A stretch of DNA of 22,673 bases from an uncultured Prevotella sp. (GCA_905234355.1 CAJOHP010000009.1:1-22673), one strand, 5' to 3'. Shown: positions 7,712-14,863, numbered from the stretch's first letter. Made by a program: numbers and translations. The notes: generated by a model from the letters alone, not told the origin.

Positions 7712-8614
7712 CTACCCTATGATAATCCATCTCTGGGAGCCGTCGGCACGCTTGAGCTGTCCCTGCACGAAGCGGCCGTTCTCCATCTTCACGCTGTTCA
7801 GCACATCGCCGGGCCCCACCTCTACGGTCTGTCCGTTGGCCTTCTTCAGGTCGATGATGTAGCTGCGGCTCACGCGTATGGTGCCTCCCACGCCGTGTGG
7901 CCTGCCCCCCTTGAGGGGTCCCTCGTAGGTGCCGAAGCCCACGCTGGCCTTGCCGTAGTTGGCCGAGCCGGTGGCCGAACCACCCCCGACGGGTTTCTCG
8001 GCATTCTTCCAAGCCTCGTTGATGGCCACCTCCATGGTGTCGATGAGTGCCATGTTCTCATACTGCAGGTTGTCGCATGCCGTGCGCAGACTGGTGATCT
8101 GTGCGGCGATGACGCTCTTGGCGTCGTTGCGCAGCTTCTTAGCCTTCTCGCCGAGCAGTTTCTCGTTGGCAGCGATGATGGAGTCGCCCTTCTTTTTGGC
8201 CATTTCCACGAGTGCGGCCTGCTGCCGCTCGAGCGTCTGTCGCTCGGCCTCCTCCTTCTCCTTGCCCTCGAGCTTGCTCTGTGCATCGGCGGCAGCATCC
8301 TGTGCCTTGGCGGCCTGACTGCGCAGGTCGGCCTTCTCCTGCTCACTCTGCTGGTGGGCGTCGTAGAGGGCATAGCCGCCATAGCCTAAGGCACCGAGGC
8401 CGAGCACAACGGCAGCAATGGTGCCTATGAGCTTGCCATTGAACTTCTTTCCGCCGCCGTTGCCGGTCTTCTCGGGTTCTTCCACATAGGGCTTGAGCTC
8501 CTCGCCGCACTCCTGGCAGACGAAGGGGGCATCGTCGTCGGTGATGATCTGTACTTTGTCGCCGTTGGCCAGCGAGCATACGCCTTTATTCTGGCATATT
8601 CCTTTTCTTTCCAT
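7712..8614 (-). CDS. Zinc-ribbon, single-pass membrane, coiled-coil protein with MORN-like C-terminus
   Basis: The 300-residue protein has clear architecture. An N-terminal zinc ribbon has Cys7, Cys13, Cys33 and Cys36 (GICQNKGVC ... FVCQECGEEL). A Gly/Lys linker leads to one membrane helix (about 62-84). A long charged helix follows (about 88-165; many E/K/Q/A, for example KLEGKEKEEAERQTLERQQA), a likely coiled coil. The C-terminal region holds a MORN-like unit at about 226-248 (GFGTYEGPLKGGRPHGVG) and a degenerate second one near 277-292. MORN repeats are linked to membrane or protein contacts. With a cytoplasmic zinc ribbon and no signal peptide, the coiled coil and MORN end should lie in the periplasm, making this a plausible bridge between the cytoplasmic tubulin-like protein encoded just upstream and the secreted proteins encoded downstream. 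Topology is inferred. Confidence 0.8.
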   Translation of the reverse strand: MERKGICQNKGVCSLANGDKVQIITDDDAPFVCQECGEELKPYVEEPEKTGNGGGKKFNGKLIGTIAAVVLGLGALGYGGYALYDAHQQSEQEKADLRSQAAKAQDAAADAQSKLEGKEKEEAERQTLERQQAALVEMAKKKGDSIIAANEKLLGEKAKKLRNDAKSVIAAQITSLRTACDNLQYENMALIDTMEVAINEAWKNAEKPVGGGSATGSANYGKASVGFGTYEGPLKGGRPHGVGGTIRVSRSYIIDLKKANGQTVEVGPGDVLNSVKMENGRFVQGQLKRADGSQRWIIIG

Positions 8615-8686
8615 GATAGTATGTTGTTGTCTGTTTTTGCTTATATATATATAATAATGTGTAGTCCTTCACGTCGTCTCTCCCGC

Positions 8687-11600
8687 TTACATCATGGGTG
8701 GTGGCGGCGGCGGGGTGCCCGTGAGGAAGATGGTGGCGAGCTCGGCCACGTTGCCGGCGAGGTCCCAGTTGGCCATGCCTTCCTTCCAGACATAGGACTG
8801 CTGGGTGAGCTGCCCTGTGGCCCTGAGTTGCTGCAGCTGTGGCAGTGCGAAGGGTCCGGTCTGCTGCCTGTTGGCGTCGAGCACGTAGTACTGCGAGAGT
8901 GGCGGTGGCGGTGGCGGCATACCGGGGCCTGCACCGAGTGTCTGCTGCTGTGCGGCCTGCTGCACGGACTGCTGCTGGGCGGCAGCCGGCTGCACGGGCT
9001 GCTGGGCTACGGGCTGCTGGGCGGCAGCCGACTGTAGCGTGGCGCGTATCTTCTCTATCTCGGGCAGCTCACTGTTGGTGGGCTTGTAGAGCGAGGGCAA
9101 CTTGCCCAGCTTGATGCACTCCTCGCGCCCCATGGGTATGAAGCCGTCGTAGTCCTCGAGCTGTGTCTCGAAGCGGGCCACCTTGCCCTGCTTAGAGGCG
9201 ATGAGGCGGTCGTAGCTCTGTCGCAGTTTGTAGACCACGTCGAGATAGCGCGGCGTGAGGTTGGTCTCGAGGTTGATGACCACAATCTCGTTGCTCTTGC
9301 CGCCCTTCGACACCTGTATGTCGCCCTCGCCGGTGAAGCTGCGTATGAGTCGCTCCACCTTCTCGAGGAAGACGGGGTTCTGGTCGTAGTCGGGCAGTAT
9401 GACAAACATGCTCGACGTGATCTTCGGGCCCATGTTCACCTCCACGCTGCGGTGTGTGTTGGTGATGGCAGCATGTCGCACCAGTCGGTTGAGCTTCTCC
9501 TTGAGTCCGTCGTCGTTGCCGCTGAACTCCTTCTCGAGCTTCTCTATGATGTTGACGCCGATGAGCTTCTCGTAGTTGGGTATGTAGTCTCGCCCGATGC
9601 CCTTGGCAAAGAAGTTGTTGGCCTGCCGCTGTCCTTCCTCCTCGACCATGGCGATGATATTGCCGGCCTTGAGCTTGTCGGCCACCTCGCGGAAGTTGCG
9701 CTTCTCGGGGTTGAGCATGCCGGTGAGTGCAGCCGTCATCAGGCTGATGCGCTCGGCATTGTCGGCCTCGTTGGTGATGGTGGCCATGACGGTGCCCTGC
9801 ACCTTCTGCGGGTCGTAGTTCTTGATGACGACGCCCTCGAGACTCTGCTTGTCCTCGCTCTCGGCTATGCAGCGGCTGTTGATGTTGCCCAGCAGGCGCT
9901 CCTGAGCCTGCTGAAACTGCGAGAGCGTGGAGTCGATGTCGCCCTTGGTCACCTGCAGTGTGCGCAGCAGGTCGTCGATGAGCAGCTTGGCAAACTCATA
10001 GCTGGTGCGCCATGCCATGAAGATGTATTTCTCCTTGAGCGCCGCGGTGTATTTGGCCGCGATGTCGTCCTTGGAGTTGTTGAGTCCCATGCTGGAGAGC
10101 CCCTTGGTCAGTGTGCCCATGCTCTGCCATCGCTTGTTGAGCTCTTCGAGTGCGGCGTCGCGCCGTTTGATCTCTCCCTCGGCATTGGCTCCCATCTGTG
10201 TGAGCTGTGTCTTCTCCTGGTCGAAGAAGTCGATGAGAGTCTTGACGATGCCCGACAGCTGGTCGAGCGACTTGTCGCCGCTCTCCCACATCTGCAGCAG
10301 GTCGTCGTTGATGCGCTCGGTGATCTTGGCCACGATGGCCTCGCGCCCGTAGCGTGCCTTCTTGTCGTAGAAGCGCTCCACGCCGTTGGCACCGGCCTCG
10401 GCTATGGGTCGGAAGTCCTTGTCGTAGAAGCGCTTGGTGAGGTTGCGCAGGGCGATGAGCTTGTCGGCGTGCTTCAGCTGGTCATCGTCCATCACCTTCT
10501 TGCGGAAGTTGTCCACAACGCTGAACTCCTCGTTGATGGGCCTCCAGCCCTCCTTCTGGTGGTCGGGCAGGATGGGCAGCGAGAGGCATAGGTGGGCACG
10601 GGTGATGCACCACTTCTTCTGCTGGTCGGGCTTGGTGATGAAGGCATAGTCGTCGCCCAGGGTGGGCTCGGCCACATAGCCCGTCTCGCGCGAGAGGTTG
10701 TTATACATCATCTTGAGCACGGCCTGGTTGGCAAAGCTGTAGCCGAAATACTCCTTTATCTCCTGCTCGGGTATGGCCAGGCGCTTGATGCCGAAGCCGT
10801 TGTACTTGAAGCAGTGGGGGGTGTCGTAGTCGGTGTACTTGGGGTTCTCCCCCTTCTCCACGTTGTTGAAGAAGTTGGCAGCGCTCTCTGTGCCGCCCTG
10901 CCCTATCTTCCTGTCGCTGAGAGCCACCCCCACGGTCTTCTGGAAGATAAACTCGGCGATGGTGGCGGGCATGACCTTGCCCACGTCGAAGTGCACGTTG
11001 GCCTGATTGGTGTCGGTCACGAGATAGGCCGAGTAGAAGGGCAGCGTGAGCTGCAGCCGCTCCACGTCGTAGTCGCGCTCGCTCACGTTCCACGGACGGA
11101 ACACGTCGAGGTCCATGGCGCTCAGCTCACTCAGAGCCACATAGCCGTTGGGCTGGTAGTTGTCGGTCGAGGCCCACTTGGGATTGGGGTGCTCCTCGGG
11201 CAGCAGCAGGTAGAGTATGATCTTGTTGTTCAGATGGTTGGGATACTCCCGTCGCAGCTGTGCCACGACGTCGACGACACTACCCGAGCCCGTGCCACCG
11301 GCCAGACCGGCTATGACGTGGAAGGTGACACTCTGTCCGGCGGGGTTCTGGCTCAGGACCTGGTGCTTCACGCCCACCATCTTGTTGAAGTCGGGCGAAC
11401 CATTGGCAAAGAGCAGGCGTCCCAGACGGCGCTTCTGTCCGGCAGCGCCCTCGCTTATCTTCGGATCGTTGATGATGTTGGTCCAGTCCTCGCGGTTGCC
11501 CAGCCATTTCTCCAGATAGGGGAACTGCTGGCAGTTGTCCACATAGTCGCGCAGGTTGGCCGCCGGTATGCGCACCACGCTGTCGGCGTCGAGGGCTATG

Positions 11601-11794
11601 CTCTTGCCCATGATGCTCCACTGTGCAGGGTCGCGCATCTCCAGGTCCTGCTTGCTGGAGTCCATGTAGAGATAGTCTATCCACATGTCCTTGGGCTTCA
11701 CCTCGCCGTCGAACTTCTCAAACATCAGCTTGCGAAAGGCTGCCAGCACGCGGCCGCCCGTTCCGCCAAGACCAATAAGGATGTGATTGTCCAT
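8687..11794 (-). CDS. Tubulin/FtsZ-superfamily protein (Tubulin_2-like) with C-terminal GYF-like domain
   Basis: This 1035-residue protein is probably a cytoplasmic GTP-binding protein that polymerises. Two nucleotide-binding loops are visible: the T1-like ILIGLGGTGGRVL (residues 5-17) and the tubulin signature AGGTGSG (165-171, within VIAGLAGGTGSG), equivalent to GGGTGTG in FtsZ. GQKRRLGRLLF (119-129) and NGYVALSEL (216-224) resemble the bacterial tubulin-like family (Pfam Tubulin_2) rather than FtsZ. Residues about 440-900 form a long, mostly helical extension. A Q/A/P-rich linker leads to poly-Pro (960-965), a GYF_2-like domain (about 969-1023: YYVLDANRQQTGPF, W1003, W1010) and a terminal PPPPPPMM. 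FtsZ is about 380-450 residues, so this is far larger and not the division protein. It lies 41 bp after a membrane-protein gene and 72 bp before the zinc-ribbon/MORN gene. Confidence 0.85.
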   Translation of the reverse strand: MDNHILIGLGGTGGRVLAAFRKLMFEKFDGEVKPKDMWIDYLYMDSSKQDLEMRDPAQWSIMGKSIALDADSVVRIPAANLRDYVDNCQQFPYLEKWLGNREDWTNIINDPKISEGAAGQKRRLGRLLFANGSPDFNKMVGVKHQVLSQNPAGQSVTFHVIAGLAGGTGSGSVVDVVAQLRREYPNHLNNKIILYLLLPEEHPNPKWASTDNYQPNGYVALSELSAMDLDVFRPWNVSERDYDVERLQLTLPFYSAYLVTDTNQANVHFDVGKVMPATIAEFIFQKTVGVALSDRKIGQGGTESAANFFNNVEKGENPKYTDYDTPHCFKYNGFGIKRLAIPEQEIKEYFGYSFANQAVLKMMYNNLSRETGYVAEPTLGDDYAFITKPDQQKKWCITRAHLCLSLPILPDHQKEGWRPINEEFSVVDNFRKKVMDDDQLKHADKLIALRNLTKRFYDKDFRPIAEAGANGVERFYDKKARYGREAIVAKITERINDDLLQMWESGDKSLDQLSGIVKTLIDFFDQEKTQLTQMGANAEGEIKRRDAALEELNKRWQSMGTLTKGLSSMGLNNSKDDIAAKYTAALKEKYIFMAWRTSYEFAKLLIDDLLRTLQVTKGDIDSTLSQFQQAQERLLGNINSRCIAESEDKQSLEGVVIKNYDPQKVQGTVMATITNEADNAERISLMTAALTGMLNPEKRNFREVADKLKAGNIIAMVEEEGQRQANNFFAKGIGRDYIPNYEKLIGVNIIEKLEKEFSGNDDGLKEKLNRLVRHAAITNTHRSVEVNMGPKITSSMFVILPDYDQNPVFLEKVERLIRSFTGEGDIQVSKGGKSNEIVVINLETNLTPRYLDVVYKLRQSYDRLIASKQGKVARFETQLEDYDGFIPMGREECIKLGKLPSLYKPTNSELPEIEKIRATLQSAAAQQPVAQQPVQPAAAQQQSVQQAAQQQTLGAGPGMPPPPPPLSQYYVLDANRQQTGPFALPQLQQLRATGQLTQQSYVWKEGMANWDLAGNVAELATIFLTGTPPPPPPMM

Positions 11795-11836
11795 AAGTTG
11801 TGTTCTGTTTTTTTTGATGATTATAGTGATGATTCT

Positions 11837-12343
11837 TCAGTCGTCGTAGCTGTAGGCATTGATGTCGAAGCCATAGTCGGTGGTGAGTGCCGTGGCGTCG
11901 TCGCCATAGTAGCCGGCAGTGGCCTTTTTCCGCGCTGTGAGAGCCAACACGGCAGTGCCCACGGCGATGAAGGTCAGTCCCCAGCCGAGGCGCCGCCAGC
12001 GGTAGCTGCTCAGCGCAGCATGTGCGTCGCCGGCCATGTCGGGGGGCAGCTCGGGCAGGCGCACATCGGCCACCTGCTCGCTCACCTCACTGGCCCGGGC
12101 TATCTGCTCCTCGGCATCACTGAGGGTGCTCTCCACGCGAAGTGCCCCGAAGAAGAGCACGGCCTGCACAGCAACACCTGCCAGCAACATGCCGCCCATG
12201 ACCAAGCCGACGGGCTGCACGCTGGCACCAGGTCGCAGTGCTTTGGCCAGCAGCACGGACAGTACGCCACACACCAAGGCGGTGAGTAGTCCAAGGAGTA
12301 AACTACTGAGCGAGTATTCTATCAGATAACGCAGTAACCACAT
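11837..12343 (-). CDS. Three-helix membrane protein, first gene of the tubulin-like operon
   Basis: This is a 168-residue protein from ATG 12343. An upstream GTG at 12385 in the same frame is possible, but 12343 has an AGGAAG ribosome-binding site 8 bp away and puts the first membrane helix near the N-terminus. Membrane segments are predicted at about 12-32, 46-67 and 118-137. The loop between the second and third (about 68-117) is acidic and helical (ESTLSDAEEQIARASEVSEQ). The C-terminal tail is rich in Tyr and Asp (YGDDATALTTDYGFDINAYSYDD region, ending at the stop). I know no named family. The location suggests a membrane anchor or receptor for the tubulin-like protein encoded 41 bp downstream, which is inference from context. 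Confidence 0.7.
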   Translation of the reverse strand: MWLLRYLIEYSLSSLLLGLLTALVCGVLSVLLAKALRPGASVQPVGLVMGGMLLAGVAVQAVLFFGALRVESTLSDAEEQIARASEVSEQVADVRLPELPPDMAGDAHAALSSYRWRRLGWGLTFIAVGTAVLALTARKKATAGYYGDDATALTTDYGFDINAYSYDD

Positions 12344-12450
12344 AGAGTCGTCTTCCTGTGCCGACGGGGCACACAGCGCCCTCACGGCTTCATTTTTTTT
12401 GCCTGCCAGCCACCCCCGTGCGCAGTGCGATGATGTCTTAGGTCAGTTGT

Positions 12451-12487
12451 CAAAGAGGATATTTTTCCGGTACATATAGACAAAAAA
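12451..12487 (-). promoter_or_regulatory. Weak possible promoter for the tubulin-like operon
   Basis: On the minus strand a TTTTTTG is followed 22 bp later by CCTCTTTG, about 105 bp before the start at 12343. The TTTG end fits the Bacteroidetes -7 box, but the expected TA is missing and the spacing is slightly long. The operon may instead be read from the stronger promoter at 12844-12874. Confidence 0.3.
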
Positions 12488-12840
12488 GTGTGGGTCGCTG
12501 TACCAGTCGCTCCTCCTCACTCATCCAGGCGTCTCTCATTGCCCACTCAGTCAAGTTGGAACAACGCAGAAGCCCACACGAGAATATGCTTAACGCGCCA
12601 TGGCCTGTCATCACGACGTGCCGTCTTAAAACAGCACGTGGCGACACAGACAGACGCCTGTCTCACATATCCCGAGGGCATCTACCGTTGCCTTGCTTCC
12701 GACTGAGTGTTTAAGTTTGCGAGACTTAGATGAGCCGAAGAACAAAGCGCCTATGTAGACACCTTTTCTTATATATGCAGTCCCCACCCCTTCCGCTTCT
12801 GCACAGGTCTGACCGGCTAAGGCTTCAAGAGTAAAGAACG
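12482..12840 (-). ncRNA. Candidate structured RNA or long operon leader
   Basis: A near-consensus minus-strand promoter ends at 12844, and about 350 bases later CCCACAC followed by six T (12494-12482) can pair with GTGTGGG at 12579-12573, a terminator-like ending with a long loop. Local hairpins between them are CGTGCTGT/ACGGCACG with a 6-base loop (near 12616-12639) and AGACAG/CTGTCT with loop GCGT (near 12647-12662). Longer-range matches are CACTCAGTC (12709-12701) with GACTGAGTG (12552-12544), and GCAGAAG with CTTCTGC (12802-12796 with 12572-12566). These long-range helices cross each other, so they are pseudoknots, alternatives or chance. An alternative hairpin, CTGGTACA (12506-12499) with TGTACCGG (12474-12467), would enclose the T-run and could act as an antiterminator. 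No known RNA class (RNase P, tmRNA, SRP) is recognisable to me. The rest of 12344-13120 shows no convincing gene on either strand. Confidence 0.45.
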
Positions 12841-12843
12841 GTG

Positions 12844-12874
12844 CAAAGGTAAGAAATAATTGTCATACTGCAAA
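12844..12874 (-). promoter_or_regulatory. Strong Bacteroidetes-type promoter
   Basis: On the minus strand TTTG (12874-12871) is followed after exactly 19 bp by TACCTTTG (12851-12844), a full match to the Bacteroidetes consensus. Transcription would start near 12838 and run towards the tubulin-like operon, through the structured-RNA candidate. Confidence 0.7.
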
Positions 12875-13120
12875 ACTTTTCTTGCAAAAATGCTTGCAAT
12901 GCAGTTTCCCTCCCCCACACAGCTGTAGGAATCCTGATTGTGAAGACATGAAGGGCACAACAAAACTAAAGAGGACTTCGTGTGGCCTCAAGGCTATATG
13001 AATACCATGTTGTACGGCTGACGGGTATGAGTCTATAGTAACACGGAAAATTGTATGCTTATTGTAATAAACAGGCTTTGCTCCTGTCATAAATGTGTGA
13101 TAAGCAAAGGAGACAAAAAG

Positions 13121-13480
13121 ATGCAGAGAAGCACCGCCTTTGTCTGTGTGTCCGACATATCAGACGGATATACGGACATCAACAACACACCGCACACCCG
13201 GCGGGTGAAGACGGTGTTCCTGGCCATGCGCCACACCATCGATGACATGAACGCTCGGGAGCGCTGCATGGAAACCATGCGCGAACTATTCCGGCAGTTC
13301 ATGTCTGTGCTGATCCTGGAACAGACAAAGCTTCAGCAGCACTGTATCTATATCGACCCCCGAATCTCTTTCCAAGAGATTAACCGCTATTTCCTCTCCG
13401 GCTGTGCCTGTGCCTATTTCCAAATCGCTGTGGAAACCTACACCGATTTGCAGTTCAACGAGGACGAGTGGGAAGAGTAA
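13121..13480 (+). CDS. Probable phage-derived small protein of unknown function
   Basis: This is a 119-residue protein. ATG 13121 is chosen over an upstream in-frame ATG at 13055 because AAGGAG lies 8 bp before it. There is no signal peptide or membrane helix. The middle is helical (MNARERCMETMRELFRQFMSVLILEQTKL), and the protein ends in a Tyr- and acid-rich tail (VETYTDLQFNEDEWEE). I cannot assign a family. Placement 33 bp upstream of a gp10-type phage gene on the same strand, in an otherwise gene-poor stretch, makes a phage origin likely. No portal, capsid, integrase or other phage gene is visible in the window, so this is either a remnant or a domesticated pair. Confidence 0.65.
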   Translation: MQRSTAFVCVSDISDGYTDINNTPHTRRVKTVFLAMRHTIDDMNARERCMETMRELFRQFMSVLILEQTKLQQHCIYIDPRISFQEINRYFLSGCACAYFQIAVETYTDLQFNEDEWEE

Positions 13481-13513
13481 TCCCACACGTCCCATCAACA
13501 CCGTTCTTTTCCT

Positions 13514-13996
13514 ATGGCCACCGATAACAATACCCTCAGTCAGCATCCCGACGCACAAGCCGAACGCGAAAAATACGTGTCGGCTTTCAACGAGACCATG
13601 CTGCGCATCTGGCGAGAGCAGATGACCCTCCTCGGGGTCATCGACACTGGCCGACTGCTGGCGTCGCCGAAGTCACTGCCAGTCCGGTCCGACGGCCGCT
13701 TCATCGAGGTAGGCCTAAGTCAGGCTTTCCTCGAATACGGACTTTGGCAGGACTTCGGCACAGGAAAAGAAATACCCCGTGGAAACCACGGGGATATCGG
13801 GCGGGAGAAGGGAGGGAACCGCGATGTTGATAACATCGTGGGAGGGCACCAGCGTGTCGCTAAAAAGTGGTTCAGCCGGAAGTACTACGCTTCCGTCATG
13901 AATATCCGCGATTTCATGGCTGAATCCGTCGGCGAAGAGTTTGTCGGCATCGTCGCGCAGTCGCTCGATGACAACTACAGGCGGTATAACCACTGA
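13514..13996 (+). CDS. HK97 gp10-like phage tail/virion-assembly protein (orphan)
   Basis: The 160-residue protein looks like the small tail-completion/virion morphogenesis proteins of tailed phages. Recognisable points are the early helix with DTGRLLASP.SLPVR, the LEYGLWQDFGTGKE segment (about residues 75-88), where F/Y-G-T-G is typical of the family, then RVAKKWFSRKYYASV and a C-terminal helix (FVGIVAQSLDDNYRRY). In phages these proteins help join head and tail. Here the gene is without the rest of a morphogenesis cluster, but the frame is intact, which suggests either a recent remnant or retention for another role. Its 3' end overlaps the convergent gene at 13975 by 22 bp. Assignment is by recognition, not by a search. 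Confidence 0.6.
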   Translation: MATDNNTLSQHPDAQAEREKYVSAFNETMLRIWREQMTLLGVIDTGRLLASPKSLPVRSDGRFIEVGLSQAFLEYGLWQDFGTGKEIPRGNHGDIGREKGGNRDVDNIVGGHQRVAKKWFSRKYYASVMNIRDFMAESVGEEFVGIVAQSLDDNYRRYNH

Positions 13997-14232
13997 GAAG
14001 GTATGCTCATCTTTGGAGGATTCGCATATCTTTTCTTATTCTCACGAATCTTATCAACGGCTCTATCTAATCGTTCTTTCCGTTCTTCTTCTTCCTTTTC
14101 AAAATCTGAGCAGAATTTAAGGAAACTGATGAGGATGACAATTCCTATTATGGGAATGACTATCTTACCATATTTGCTTTGGGACAAGGCGATAAATGCG
14201 ATGACCAGCACAAGAACAAAAAACATTTCCAT
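13975..14232 (-). CDS. Small two-helix membrane protein with charged C-terminal helix
   Basis: The 85-residue protein has two hydrophobic segments (about residues 3-17 and 22-40), then a highly charged helix (DFEKEEEERKERLDRAVDKI) and a short basic tail. No family is recognised. It starts 2 bp after the stop of the deoxyribosyltransferase-like gene, so the two are almost certainly co-expressed. Its 3' end overlaps the convergent phage-type gene. Small membrane proteins paired with nucleotide-acting enzymes occur in some anti-phage and toxin systems, but nothing in the sequence proves that here. Confidence 0.6.
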   Translation of the reverse strand: MEMFFVLVLVIAFIALSQSKYGKIVIPIIGIVILISFLKFCSDFEKEEEERKERLDRAVDKIRENKKRYANPPKMSIPSQWLYRL

Positions 14233-14234
14233 AG

Positions 14235-14552
14235 TCAGAAGGGCTTTACCAGATAATGTATTCCTTTTCCGTGCGCCTTGGCGTACTCAATTTCTCGCTT
14301 GGTACTCTCGCCGATGTAGCCATCTACGTTGATAACGTAGATTTCATCGGCCATGTCTATCTTGCTCAGGTGCATACGGTCGAGCATATCCTTGATGCCC
14401 GGCTTCCAGACTTCTTCGTCGCCTGAATGCCCAAAGAGACCAACGGAAACAACAATGTTCCCTTCCAGCGTTAAACGCTTCTGTGCTTCAAGAAACGCAT
14501 CCTTGAAGCGGGTGCTACCGCACAATGTGATTACCTTAAACTCGTTGACCAT
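14235..14552 (-). CDS. Nucleoside 2-deoxyribosyltransferase-like protein
   Basis: The 105-residue protein starts at ATG 14552. A longer frame reaches 14657, but a consensus -7 box (14570-14577) lies inside that extension, so the short start is right. It has a compact Rossmann-like pattern: VITLCGSTRFKDAFLEAQ (residues 7-24), the strand NIVVSVGLF, then SKIDMADEIYVINVDGYIGE (63-82) and ESTKREIEYAKAHGK (82-96). The Glu of EIEYA (Glu88) sits where the catalytic nucleophile of nucleoside deoxyribosyltransferases lies. Family members cleave or swap nucleoside bases, but many short phage- and plasmid-borne members are uncharacterised and related folds act on nucleotides in defence. It forms a two-gene unit with the membrane protein at 13975-14232, beside phage-type genes. 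Confidence 0.7.
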   Translation of the reverse strand: MVNEFKVITLCGSTRFKDAFLEAQKRLTLEGNIVVSVGLFGHSGDEEVWKPGIKDMLDRMHLSKIDMADEIYVINVDGYIGESTKREIEYAKAHGKGIHYLVKPF

Positions 14553-14569
14553 CTTTCTCAAATTTTGTG

Positions 14570-14577
14570 CAAAGGTA
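14570..14577 (-). promoter_or_regulatory. -7 box of the deoxyribosyltransferase-like gene
   Basis: TACCTTTG on the minus strand, 17 bp before the start codon at 14552, matches the Bacteroidetes -7 consensus. No clear -33 box is seen. The transcript would have a very short leader. Confidence 0.55.
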
Positions 14578-14693
14578 CAAAATTTCCTCCACATTTCCAC
14601 ATGATTGATGTCTTTTCTGAATGGCATTGGATGACTGCTTCTTGCGGTCGAAAACATTAGTTAGTTAGCGGCTCTTTCCCCGCTATTTAACGC

Positions 14694-14727
14694 AAAATCG
14701 ACGAACTTAGTTAGTTCGTCGATTTTT
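14694..14727 (-). terminator. Terminator of tRNA-Lys
   Basis: A perfect 14-bp inverted repeat AAAATCGACGAACT / AGTTCGTCGATTTT with a 5-base loop lies 10 bp after the 3' end of tRNA-Lys on the minus strand. Its A/T-rich ends give a U-run on either strand, so it may work in both directions. Confidence 0.8.
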
Positions 14728-14736
14728 GATGCTTTG

Positions 14737-14809
14737 TACACCCGCAGGGGCTCGAACCCTGGACACCCTGATTAAGAGTCAGGTGCTCTACCAACTGAGC
14801 TACGGGTGC
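14737..14809 (-). tRNA. tRNA-Lys (anticodon CUU)
   Basis: The 73-nt cloverleaf reads GCACCCG acceptor, D arm GCTC/GAGC, anticodon stem CCTGA/TCAGG with loop CTCTTAA (anticodon CUU), T arm CAGGG-TTCGAGC-CCCTG, and acceptor CGGGTGT with discriminator A. The first acceptor pair is G-U. CCA is not encoded. It has its own promoter and terminator. Confidence 0.95.
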
Positions 14810-14831
14810 ATCGCTTTCGTTTTTGCGGGTG

Positions 14832-14863
14832 CAAAGGTATATATTTTTTCTGTCATATGCAAA
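14832..14863 (-). promoter_or_regulatory. Promoter of tRNA-Lys
   Basis: On the minus strand TTTG (14863-14860), then 20 bp, then TACCTTTG (14839-14832) matches the Bacteroidetes consensus. It ends 22 bp before the mature tRNA. Confidence 0.8.

Noticed and set aside
10592..12289. 565-residue open frame on the plus strand opposite the tubulin-like gene
   Set aside because: It is the mirror of a high-GC gene with clear tubulin motifs; its sequence is Val/Leu/His-rich with no domain pattern. Similar mirror frames at 614-1711, 3566-4624, 4630-5409, 6520-7722 and 9452-10591 were dropped for the same reason.
12450..12647. 65-residue minus-strand frame in the non-coding stretch
   Set aside because: No signal peptide, ribosome-binding site or domain; it covers hairpins of the RNA candidate. 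Kept in mind as a rival explanation if it proves conserved as protein.
12482..12840. RNase P RNA, tmRNA or SRP RNA as identity of the RNA candidate
   Set aside because: The hallmark conserved segments of each class are not seen.
12863..13090. 75-residue minus-strand frame
   Set aside because: It overlaps the strong minus-strand promoter at 12844-12874 and has no recognisable features.
14737..14809. tRNA-Lys as an integration site for the phage-type genes
   Set aside because: I found no second copy of the tRNA 3' end as a direct repeat in the window and no integrase gene.
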